Positions 1-8,640 of a stretch of DNA of 64,000 nucleotides are shown here, piece by piece (positions within the stretch are counted from its first letter, which is position 1; the number at the start of each line of letters is the position of its first letter). The notes under the pieces were generated by a model. The model saw nothing but the letters and a program-made list of their open reading frames with translations, was not told where the DNA came from and did no database searches. Position numbers and translations under genes: made by a program. Origin of the DNA: Candidatus Margulisiibacteriota bacterium (GTDB taxonomy: Bacteria; Margulisbacteria; WOR-1; O2-12-FULL-45-9; XYB2-FULL-48-7); the NCBI GenBank assembly GCA_041661965.1, contig JBAZTH010000001.1, forward strand, positions 62,001 to 126,000. The letters run 5' to 3'.

Positions 1-3000
1 CTGGCCGAGCCCGTATTGGATCTTGGCCCGGAGGAGCCGGCTGTCTTTAGTATTGTCATCTTTAACCTTTTTTAAGGCGTCATTATAACGATCTCGGGAA
101 GCCTCGAAATTTTCCCCGATCCAGCGATAAGAATACAGATCGCCCAAGAAGACCAGGCTCTGGGCGTCTCCCCGATTGGCAACATAGGCGAGGTGGGGAT
201 CGTCGCGGCGGATCGCGCTGGTCAGCGCGGGAATTGCCAGGGCGTCTTTTTCCGCCTGGGCGAATTCTTTCCCGCCGATATTGGCTTCGACCCGCTGATA
301 GGCGAGCCCGAGCTCGAGCCGGCGGTAACCGAGCCGGCGGCTTTCAAATAAGGTTTCAACCTGCTTGAGCAGGGCGGCCTTAACATTGGTCGCGGCGACC
401 GCTTGCGGCCAGCTCTCTTCGACGACATAGGCTTCGCTCAAGTCCAAAATGATCCGGGCGGCCAGGTCGGGATCTTTTTCCCGCAGGGCGATCCTGATCG
501 CTTCGCTGTTTTCCAGGGAAGCGCCGAGAAAATCAAGGAACGGCTTGGCGCCAAAGTCCCGCCGCATTTTGGCTTCGACCTGGATTAAATTAAATCTGAC
601 CCGGTAAATATCGCGATTGGCGATAACTGTTTTGACTTCGGTCGGGACCGGCAGGTCGATAGCCTCGTCAAAGCGCTGGCGCCAGAGGAGTCCTTCCGCC
701 ATGTTAAGCCAAAGGTTGGCTTTGACCCTCGGCTCCAGGTTGGGGCGGTCGATCGGGGCGAGCATTTCCCTCATTGCTTTGCGATTGCCGTTAACTTCCG
801 TTTCTACTTTGGTGAGTTCCGGCGTTTCTCCTCCCAGGAGTTCCTGGCCGATAAAAACGATCCGTTCTTGAAGGTCTTCGTCGGTCCGATAGGCTTCGGT
901 CAGGTCGTCCAGCGCCCGCAGGATAAGAGAAGACGCTGGCGGCTCGGAAGCGAAGATCGCTTTTGCTTTTCCTTCCAGCGCGGCGATCTGCCGGGGACTA
1001 TAAGTTTCGTCGGTCCGCATTCCAGCTTCCAGCATTCCGAGCTGGGCTTTGGGATAAGCGACGGCGTCTGGCGTTACCCGCTGATAGTAGGGGAGAGAAT
1101 CGGCGTAACGTCCCTGCCAGTTGAGGATATCGCCTAAACCGGAGAGGGCGAAGTAGTTGCGGCCGAAAACGCCTTTAAGGTCTTCGAGCGTCAGCAGTTC
1201 GGCAAAAGGCGCGGCGGCCGCCCCTTGCTTGACCGTGAAAAGTTCGCGCAGGGCGGGGAAGCGGGTTAGTTCGTCCGCCGACAAGTCGGTTTTTTCGCCG
1301 ATCGCCAGACGATAAAAAAGACCGGCGTCGGTGAAGTTTTTCTGGGCGGCGAGAATATCGCCGACCGTTTGCAGGGCGGAAGAAAGACTGGTCCCTCGGA
1401 GGAGCGGTCGGCCGGTTTCGGCCAAACCGAAGACCCCGTTCAATTGTCCGGCCGCGGCGACCAGGATCGCTTCTTTTCGTTCGCGGTCCTGTTCTTTATC
1501 GGCTTGGGCGAGGGCGATTTTGCCGAGCCAGACCCAGGCTTCCGCCTGGATCTCGCGGAGTTTTTCGGTCACTGGCAACGCGGCGACTTCGTTTAACAAG
1601 CGACCGGCTTCGCCCGGTCTGCTTGGCGTGCCAAGGAGCGCGGTGTACCCTTTGATGGTGACGGTGTTTTTCCCGTGCCGGACCGGCTTGTCCTGCGCGG
1701 CGTTGAAATCGACGGCGATAAAAGCCTGGCGGGTCAAGTTTTCCGCCAGGGTCCGTTTGGCATCGGCAATAATTTCCGGCTCCAGGAGATCTGTTTGGCC
1801 GATGATCTTACGAATGTTGGTCTCGGCGTTTTGGAGCATGACCAGCTGGGTGAGAGCGTAATCTTTCGGCTGTCCGGTCCTGGTCTCGCCGGCCCGGAAC
1901 ATCTCTTCTTTGACCTGCCAAAGGTAGTTGAAGGCTTCCATCTGCTTGACCCAAAGAGGCCGATTGGCCGGAGCGGTGATGATGGTCGTGTTATAACCGT
2001 TGAGCCAACGGGTGTTGTCGGCCAGGAAGGCGCTGGCGACTCGGAGTAGCCTTAAATGGGTGTGACCGGTCACTCCGTTAATGGATAAAGCGGTGTTCCG
2101 CAGGTTGAGGTCTTTGAGAATGAACGAAGCGCGGAGGAGGCACTCCGCCGCCATCTGCTTGATCTGGACAAAAAAGAGGTCAGTTATTTCACTGACCCGG
2201 GTTGCCTGTTTGAGCAAGTTGTAGGCGGCGGTGATCCGACCGAGCGCCTGGGTTGGAGAAATCTCTTCTCCAGAGAGGGCAAGCAGAACCTGGGCTTTTT
2301 GGATTTGCGCGTTGCCGCGGGCAAAGCGGAGCCGCCGCCGCGCTTCGTACGGATGCTGGGCCCGGGAAAGATCGTTGTAAGTTTTTCCCCGGTTTATTTT
2401 GGGGTCTTCGCTGACCTGGTTGGTCAAAACCAGGTCGAATTTGCGTTTGGCCGCTTCATAGTAACCGTCGGCTTTTGTCCGGTCGGGGGCGTTGATCGCC
2501 ATTTGCAGGATCATTTCTCCTTCGAGCTCCGGATCGGGGAGATTGCGGATCGTCGCGTTGCTGGGGACCCGGCTGTAATAAGCGTGGATCTCTTGATAGA
2601 GCCGATACCGGATTTCTTTTTTGGTCAAACCGGCGGGCAAATTACGGCCAAAACCGAGGGTCTTAAGCTGGTCCGGATATTTATCCGGTTCCGCTGCTAA
2701 AATAAAAGCGATCTGGGATTTTTGATAAATATCCCCCGCGCCGCTGAAGCTTTTGATCGCGGTATTGAGGTCATCCAGATAGGTTGGATCACCGATTTCA
2801 CGTTTTTTCAGGAAGCGGACAAAGAGGAGATCGAACATCGTATGGGAAGCGGAAAACATTTTCGCGTCAGCGGTAACCCAGGCGCGCGCTCTGGCGCGAT
2901 GATACGAGGCCAGATAACCTTGGTTGTCCTTGCTGGCCATTGCTCGGGTCAGTTCAGCGATCTGGGTCTCGTTTCTGGTTTTTAGAAAAGAAGGCGTTTC

Positions 3001-4347
3001 GTCGAAACGGATAAACTCGCGCGGCAGGGTTGTTTCTTGTTTTGCGGTCCTTGACTGGGGCATGACGATCCCCTGGGTAGAGTGATGGTTCATCAAGCTT
3101 AACGCGAACCAGACCCAATTTTGCGCATAATAATCGTCGTCTTCCGACGCTTGCCAGGAACCTTGTTTGTCGTCGTAGCGGGCCTGGATCCGGGTGAGGA
3201 TTTTATTGGCCGAGTCGGTGTCGCCGGCCGCCCAGAAGTAGACCAGGTAAGCGGCGAGGGACTGGGGAGTTTCGCTGCCCCAGTGTTCACGGCCGTCAAG
3301 CAGGTAACTGCTGAAGATTGTGCCGCTGCCGCTGCTGCTAAGCTGCTGTCGCAAAAAAGAATATGGGCCAAAGTCAGCGGGCGTGCCGGTCCGATCGTTA
3401 AAAAACCGTCTGGCCATCGCGTCGTTCGGGTTTTCCTTAAGCCGAACTGCCATCCAATAAAGGGTCCGGAACGCGTCATCGCCGCCGAAGTAGAAATCTT
3501 TTCCGGTGTGATCATCCTTTTGCCAGCTGTAATCGTGAAGATTGAATTGGTTGTCGATCGCGATCCAGGCGGGGGTAAGATTTTTATTGCCGACAACCTT
3601 TTGTTTGGCGGGATCATAAACGGTGGCGTCCGCCGACCGCTCGATCAGTTCATAGGCCGGGGCGACCATCGAGCGCCAGTCGTGGGCTTGGTCGGCGCTG
3701 GCAAAAAGACGATCGTAATAAGAAGGCCGGAAATATGAAGTGTTGATGCCGAAAGTCGGGCTATTGTCGAAAGGATCGCGGGTCTTATCTTGGGTGTCGC
3801 CGGCGAGCAGGACCCGGCGGCCGGCGACAACTCTGGTTTCCTTGTTCCAGATGTCGTTTAAAACAGCCAGTCCTTCGCCTTGGTAATTGATCTGGCCGGC
3901 GCTTCCCCATTTTTGATGAGCCTGGATGAGAGCGGCGGCAATATCCTGGTCGGCGTCGGAAGCCGGGTCGGAATCAAAATGGGTGGCGACGACCCCGCCG
4001 GCGCGGCCGCCGCAATCGGGGGTCCAGCGCCAGGCGAAAAGATGATCGTTTTTATTGAAAGCTTGCCAGGTCCGGGTGTTGGAGTTAAAAACCTGGCGGA
4101 TATTTTTTCTTTGCAGATTGGTTTGGACCCACTGCCAGACCCGGTCAAAAGTCGTCCGGTCGTTCATTTCGACCGCTCGGAGCAGGGCGTAGGAAGCTCC
4201 TTCAGAATAGGTTAATTTTTCATCGAAATTGCCATCGGCGTCGTTGTCGTTGTTATCCAAGTCAGCGATCGGACGTCCGTCCGAAGCGATTTGTTTCTTA
4301 ACGGAATAATCATAAGAGGTCTTTAGTATGCCGCTAAAATCTACCAT
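1..4347 (-). CDS. GH8 family glycosidase fused to long helical (TPR-like) repeat region; C-terminus outside window
   Basis: The frame is open from ATG at 4347 to the left edge (1449 codons, no stop), so the gene is cut by the window. Residues ~1-420 read as a glycoside hydrolase family 8 (alpha/alpha)6 barrel. They hold the proton-donor motif SEGASYALLRAV (Glu ~49), the Asp motif SDADQDIAAAL, the SYFRPSYYDRLF segment and the GGDAFRTLYW segment. A DNNDNDADGN stretch near residue 30 looks like a calcium loop. GH8 enzymes cleave beta-1,4 glucans, xylans or chitosan; the substrate here is unknown. The rest is helical, Ala/Leu-rich repeat sequence like TPRs. I see no signal peptide. The gene is a tandem paralogue of the next gene upstream, follows it after 57 bp, and has its own promoter (4367-4398) and an AAGGAG site. 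Confidence 0.8.
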   Translation of the reverse strand, partial: MVDFSGILKTSYDYSVKKQIASDGRPIADLDNNDNDADGNFDEKLTYSEGASYALLRAVEMNDRTTFDRVWQWVQTNLQRKNIRQVFNSNTRTWQAFNKNDHLFAWRWTPDCGGRAGGVVATHFDSDPASDADQDIAAALIQAHQKWGSAGQINYQGEGLAVLNDIWNKETRVVAGRRVLLAGDTQDKTRDPFDNSPTFGINTSYFRPSYYDRLFASADQAHDWRSMVAPAYELIERSADATVYDPAKQKVVGNKNLTPAWIAIDNQFNLHDYSWQKDDHTGKDFYFGGDDAFRTLYWMAVRLKENPNDAMARRFFNDRTGTPADFGPYSFLRQQLSSSGSGTIFSSYLLDGREHWGSETPQSLAAYLVYFWAAGDTDSANKILTRIQARYDDKQGSWQASEDDDYYAQNWVWFALSLMNHHSTQGIVMPQSRTAKQETTLPREFIRFDETPSFLKTRNETQIAELTRAMASKDNQGYLASYHRARARAWVTADAKMFSASHTMFDLLFVRFLKKREIGDPTYLDDLNTAIKSFSGAGDIYQKSQIAFILAAEPDKYPDQLKTLGFGRNLPAGLTKKEIRYRLYQEIHAYYSRVPSNATIRNLPDPELEGEMILQMAINAPDRTKADGYYEAAKRKFDLVLTNQVSEDPKINRGKTYNDLSRAQHPYEARRRLRFARGNAQIQKAQVLLALSGEEISPTQALGRITAAYNLLKQATRVSEITDLFFVQIKQMAAECLLRASFILKDLNLRNTALSINGVTGHTHLRLLRVASAFLADNTRWLNGYNTTIITAPANRPLWVKQMEAFNYLWQVKEEMFRAGETRTGQPKDYALTQLVMLQNAETNIRKIIGQTDLLEPEIIADAKRTLAENLTRQAFIAVDFNAAQDKPVRHGKNTVTIKGYTALLGTPSRPGEAGRLLNEVAALPVTEKLREIQAEAWVWLGKIALAQADKEQDRERKEAILVAAAGQLNGVFGLAETGRPLLRGTSLSSALQTVGDILAAQKNFTDAGLFYRLAIGEKTDLSADELTRFPALRELFTVKQGAAAAPFAELLTLEDLKGVFGRNYFALSGLGDILNWQGRYADSLPYYQRVTPDAVAYPKAQLGMLEAGMRTDETYSPRQIAALEGKAKAIFASEPPASSLILRALDDLTEAYRTDEDLQERIVFIGQELLGGETPELTKVETEVNGNRKAMREMLAPIDRPNLEPRVKANLWLNMAEGLLWRQRFDEAIDLPVPTEVKTVIANRDIYRVRFNLIQVEAKMRRDFGAKPFLDFLGASLENSEAIRIALREKDPDLAARIILDLSEAYVVEESWPQAVAATNVKAALLKQVETLFESRRLGYRRLELGLAYQRVEANIGGKEFAQAEKDALAIPALTSAIRRDDPHLAYVANRGDAQSLVFLGDLYSYRWIGENFEASRDRYNDALKKVKDDNTKDSRLLRAKIQYGLGQ

Positions 4348-4366
4348 GATTGGTCTCCTTTCTGAC

Positions 4367-4398
4367 TATATATCGTTAATTTAGGCAAATAATTTCAG
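4367..4398 (-). promoter_or_regulatory. sigma-28-like promoter, site 1
   Basis: Read on the minus strand: CTGAAATT, 15 nt, CGATATATA. It lies between the two GH8-TPR genes. The predicted start of transcription (~4360) falls on the AAGGAG ribosome site, so the leader is only about 14 nt. It is one of nine sites with the same spacing. Confidence 0.6.
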
Positions 4399-4404
4399 TC
4401 TAAA

Positions 4405-7400
4405 TTAGAAGGTGTAACGATCTTCAGCAATATCGGGGAAATCCATGGTCATAAAGGTTGGACGATAGAAGAGATCGTATTTGACCGTCGAGCGACGGGA
4501 TTCAAAATAGGTGCTTTGGCCGAACTCATAAACCACATCGCCTTTTGGCTTGGTGCTGCTTAATGAAGACGCAACAGTCATGAAATGGTAAAGTTCCGCT
4601 CGGATGGAGTGGAGATCAAGGGTTAGACGTTCGCCGTACTGTTGTTCAAATTTAACGGAATTGTCCAAGGTTCCAAGTTGATTCATGAGCTCCGTCAGTT
4701 TGGCGGCGGCGGCAGGAAAGTCGCGTCGGCCAATCAGGGCTGTTACCGCTTTCATCTGCCGGCCTAACTGGGCGAAAACGTCGGCCCTTTTCAAGACGTC
4801 AAAAATCTGGGCGGTTTCGGCTGCGGTCAGTTGCAGTTTTTTAGTGTTCAAGTTTTGGGCGAATTGTCCCTGGCGGTTCAAGAAATCAGGCTTGACCTTG
4901 CCGCCCCGGTCAAGGCAACCGGCGGCAATCAGCGCTTCCTGGACCGGCTGTCGTTTATCGGCCGCAACTACGTAAGAATAGCGATTTATTTGACTATTGT
5001 AATCCAACATGATTTGGGCGACGTTTAAGATTTTATTAGTGATGTCGAGCTGGTGGGAATTAAGATTGTTGGCCAAGACCCGAATGACCTGTTGGATCTT
5101 ATCGGTGATATGCGTTGGTAGAGGGGAGGCGACTAGCCGATCGCTGGCCTGCAGAATCGACAGCGCCTCATCGTAGCGTTTCAATTGGGTCAGAGCGCCG
5201 GCTTCCCTGATATTGAGCTGAACCTCGAAATAAATCCGGTCCTCTTCATTAAAGTCGCGATAATTCCCCCTGATTTTATTGATCAGGCTGATCGTTTCTT
5301 CTGGGTCGACCAGGTTTTTTACTTTCACGTAGACTCCGTTTTTTTGGGTCGGGATCCCGGCCAGTAAGTAGATGACCCGAATAAAATCAAATTCGACCCC
5401 AAGATACTCGTTCTCCTGGATATTGCCTTGCGGTAAAACCTCGCTTATTGTTTTTGCTTCGTCCAATTGCCGGCGGGGATCGTTGACGGCATATATGACG
5501 GTGCTGAAGTTTTTACCATCAAGAAAATTAGTCGGCTCACCCAGTTGGTTGATCGGAGCGACATAAGCGGCGTCGCGGATGTTTATTTCCAATTGTTTAA
5601 TCCGCGCCCAAATATGAAGATAGGGGAACCGCTGATTGATATTGGGGAAAAATGAATCCCTGGCGGAGGCGACTAAAATATCCGCCAAACGAGAGTGATT
5701 TATTTTGCCGCTGTACGGCGTGCTATTGCGTTTAAAAATATCAAGAACCGTACTTTTATCTTGAGGGCTTAAAATATCCAGCCGTTTAGCGTCGAGATTA
5801 GGATCCGTCCCGCCCAAAGAGTTAATGATCCAGGGGTACAAATTCCAAAGCTTCAGCCAGATTTCATTGCGTTGGTCGCCGAAGGAATCAAGATCGGAAA
5901 TAATGACCGTCCCGGGATATTGTTGATTAAGCGTTTGTTCCGCTTGGGCCATGGCGGAATTAAGCGCCGGGAATCGTTTCAAATCATCGATAGTCTTCTG
6001 ATTGGCCGCGGTGTTTTCCGGATAATAGCGGATCCGGTCGGCCAGAAGGAGGAGAAGTTCCCCCTCAACCATCGTCGCTAAATCCAGAAAGAACGACGAA
6101 TTGACCCGATCAATGGTGTTTAACTGGGCCTCGATCGGGGGGGTGGTGGAAAAGTCCTTCCAGAAAAGACCGGTCAAGGCCTGGGCCGCGATCTTGCCCA
6201 AAGTGCGGAAAGTAATGTAATTAGCAATCTCATCTTCACCGGTCAGACGGTTGGCCAACAGGAGCTCTTGCTTGGCTGATTCGACGTTGATTATCTGCTC
6301 GGCGACGTTATTAATGCTTTTTAACCGCGGCCAGGCGACCAAGGCTCCGGCCTGCTTGAGGAGGGCGATTCCGTGATGATAGTGATAAATGCCGGCCAGG
6401 GTGTTTTTGCGGGCCGTCGGGTTGATATAACCATGGTCAATATTAAAAGTAATCGCCTCATCGATTACTTTTGGCGCGGCGACAAGTTTGAGCCGATAAC
6501 CATTCGGGCCATCGGGGATCGTTAGGTCTATTTTGATGCCTCCCCGCTCATTGGTGGCCGAAATGCTTTGATAAATGGCAAACGCGGTCCGGTAATAGTC
6601 TTGATTGTGGGTGAGATTGGCCAGCTTTTGATAAAGATCGGCTAAAGTGATCAACCCTTTCAAGAGAGTAAAATAGTCCGGCTTGGATGGATAAGTCGGC
6701 TGATTTTGCAGGTCTTCGATCTGGGCGATGCCGCGCCGAACCAGGGCAATCCCTTGCTGATAGTAAGCTTTATTTTCTTCCTTGGCTTGAGAATATATTT
6801 CCGCTTGAATAAAATTGAGCTCGGCCAGATTATAGAGCGGCGGCAATCTTTTTACTTTTGAGGTCGCGTCGGCCGCTTTTTGGGTTTCCAACCGGTTTTG
6901 GAAAGCCTGGGCGATCGAATTGGCTTCGGCTAAGGCCTGAAGGTTGGAATTTTCCATAACGTATTGAAGGTAGACCCCCAGCAGGGTGATCGCGTTGGCC
7001 CAATATTGCCGGCTGTCGACGAAGAAAGAAAGGAGATGCGTTTGCTTTTGCTGGTCAAGGCCGTGGATGGTCTTCAGTTCCGGGAAAGTGCTTAATAGCT
7101 GCGCCAAATTATAGGAGTCGAAGTCGGCGGCTAAGACATCCTGCTTGGGAACAGCGGCGATTGCCCGTAAAACCTGGGCTAGATCGGCGACATCCAGGCG
7201 GCCGTTTTCAATTTCAAATTTTATTTTTTCAGCGTCAAGCCTGGGGCGCCCCTCGCAGCCGACGAAGCCGATGGACGAGTCGATCTCGCCGAAGGGGAGC
7301 GTTTTGCCCGGGGTTGACGGGGCCGGACCGCTGGCTGCGGCCGTGGTCGGCGCGCCGGCGATGATTCCCTGAAGAAAAGTGTTTTTAGGGTCGTCATTGA

Positions 7401-8640
7401 TCAAGGAGAGGCTAAACCAGATCCAATTTTGGGCGTAGTAAAAATCATTTTCCCGCTCGGTTCGCCAAAACCCGTCCGGATTGTAATTGACCATGATTTT
7501 TTCCATGATCTTATTGGCGGTTTCTTTGTCGCCGGCGACCGCAAAATAAGCCATGTAAACGGCCAGCGTCTGCAAAGATTCGCCTGCCCAGTGCGGCGTG
7601 CCGTCCAGATTGTAGCCGCTGACAAGCGTTCCGCGGGCGGCAAATTCCTTTCTTAAAAAGGCCAGGGGCCCAAAGTCGGCGGCGGTCCCGCTGGCGTCGG
7701 TCATATAGCGGCGAGCGGCGGAATCGCCGGGATCGCGTTGCGCCTGCGTCGCCAGCCAGAAGAGCGTCCGGAAAGCGTCCCCGCCCATGTAGTAATCATT
7801 GCGGCTGTGATCGTCTTTTTTCCAGCCGTGGTCCCTGATCCGCCCTTGGCTGTCGAGCGCGATCCAGTCGGGGACTAAATTGACCTTCCCCTCGACCGGG
7901 GCTCCCGTTTCGTTGTGAAAGGTGGTATCACCGGCTTTTTCGATCAGCTCATAGGCCGGGGCGGTCAGAGAGCGCCAATCATGAACCGAATCGTTCTGCG
8001 CGAATAGCGTGTTGTAATAGGTCGGCCGCAGGTAAGAAAGATTAATACCGAACGTCGGTTCACCGCTTAAGGGATCTTTGGTGTAGATCTGGGTGTCGCC
8101 GCCGAGTAAATAGCGCCGGTTATTGATGACCTTGGTTTCTTTGGTCCAGATGTCATTTAAAATAGCAACCGCCTCGGTTTTGTAATTCGGCTGTCCCCAC
8201 TTTTGAGCGGCGAGGAGCAACGCGGCGGCAATGTCTTGATCGGCATCGGAGGCCGGGTCAATATCATAAGTTGTCAGAACGGCGCCGGGCCGGTCGTTAA
8301 CGCCGGGCAGGTAGCGCCAAGCGAACAGATGATCGCGTTTGGCCGGGTCGAGCGGCTCAAAAGCCTTAGTGGCCGGGTTGTAGAGCTGGCTGATGTTTTG
8401 GCGCTGCAGGTTTTTTTGCGTCCAGCGCCAGACCTTGTCGAAAGTCTCGCGATCGTTCCTTTCCACGGCGCGCAGCATAACATAAGAGACCCCTTCTGAA
8501 AAAGTGATTTTTTCCCGCAGATCACCGTCTTTGTCCAGATCGGTCAGGTCGGGGTCGGCCAGCGGGCGGCCGTCCGCGGCGATTAAATTGCGGCGGTAGT
8601 AGTCATAGGAATTGCCTAGGATTTCATTAATGTTGACCAT
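4405..8640 (-). CDS. GH8 family glycosidase fused to long TPR-like region (1411 aa)
   Basis: Residues ~1-420 form a GH8 domain. It has the acid motif TFSEGVSYVMLRAV (Glu ~49), DPASDADQDIAAALLLA, FGINLSYLRPTYY and YMGGDAFRTLFW, so the catalytic residues seen in GH8 enzymes are kept. LADPDLTDLDKDGDL near residue 27 resembles a calcium loop. After a short Ala/Pro linker (~430-445), about 960 residues are helical repeat sequence of TPR type. GH8 enzymes are normally 350-450 aa and secreted. This one is about three times longer and has no visible signal peptide, so it may act in the cytoplasm or use another export route. Its start overlaps the end of the upstream gene by 14 bp (translational coupling). 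The N-terminal domain is closely related to that of the gene at 1-4347. Function in synthesis or turnover of a beta-linked polymer is inferred. Confidence 0.83.
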   Translation of the reverse strand: MVNINEILGNSYDYYRRNLIAADGRPLADPDLTDLDKDGDLREKITFSEGVSYVMLRAVERNDRETFDKVWRWTQKNLQRQNISQLYNPATKAFEPLDPAKRDHLFAWRYLPGVNDRPGAVLTTYDIDPASDADQDIAAALLLAAQKWGQPNYKTEAVAILNDIWTKETKVINNRRYLLGGDTQIYTKDPLSGEPTFGINLSYLRPTYYNTLFAQNDSVHDWRSLTAPAYELIEKAGDTTFHNETGAPVEGKVNLVPDWIALDSQGRIRDHGWKKDDHSRNDYYMGGDAFRTLFWLATQAQRDPGDSAARRYMTDASGTAADFGPLAFLRKEFAARGTLVSGYNLDGTPHWAGESLQTLAVYMAYFAVAGDKETANKIMEKIMVNYNPDGFWRTERENDFYYAQNWIWFSLSLINDDPKNTFLQGIIAGAPTTAAASGPAPSTPGKTLPFGEIDSSIGFVGCEGRPRLDAEKIKFEIENGRLDVADLAQVLRAIAAVPKQDVLAADFDSYNLAQLLSTFPELKTIHGLDQQKQTHLLSFFVDSRQYWANAITLLGVYLQYVMENSNLQALAEANSIAQAFQNRLETQKAADATSKVKRLPPLYNLAELNFIQAEIYSQAKEENKAYYQQGIALVRRGIAQIEDLQNQPTYPSKPDYFTLLKGLITLADLYQKLANLTHNQDYYRTAFAIYQSISATNERGGIKIDLTIPDGPNGYRLKLVAAPKVIDEAITFNIDHGYINPTARKNTLAGIYHYHHGIALLKQAGALVAWPRLKSINNVAEQIINVESAKQELLLANRLTGEDEIANYITFRTLGKIAAQALTGLFWKDFSTTPPIEAQLNTIDRVNSSFFLDLATMVEGELLLLLADRIRYYPENTAANQKTIDDLKRFPALNSAMAQAEQTLNQQYPGTVIISDLDSFGDQRNEIWLKLWNLYPWIINSLGGTDPNLDAKRLDILSPQDKSTVLDIFKRNSTPYSGKINHSRLADILVASARDSFFPNINQRFPYLHIWARIKQLEINIRDAAYVAPINQLGEPTNFLDGKNFSTVIYAVNDPRRQLDEAKTISEVLPQGNIQENEYLGVEFDFIRVIYLLAGIPTQKNGVYVKVKNLVDPEETISLINKIRGNYRDFNEEDRIYFEVQLNIREAGALTQLKRYDEALSILQASDRLVASPLPTHITDKIQQVIRVLANNLNSHQLDITNKILNVAQIMLDYNSQINRYSYVVAADKRQPVQEALIAAGCLDRGGKVKPDFLNRQGQFAQNLNTKKLQLTAAETAQIFDVLKRADVFAQLGRQMKAVTALIGRRDFPAAAAKLTELMNQLGTLDNSVKFEQQYGERLTLDLHSIRAELYHFMTVASSLSSTKPKGDVVYEFGQSTYFESRRSTVKYDLFYRPTFMTMDFPDIAEDRYTF

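Noticed and set aside
222..4215. Many short frames on both strands
   Set aside because: One minus-strand frame is open from 4347 to the window edge and encodes a clear GH8-TPR protein; the short frames overlap it.
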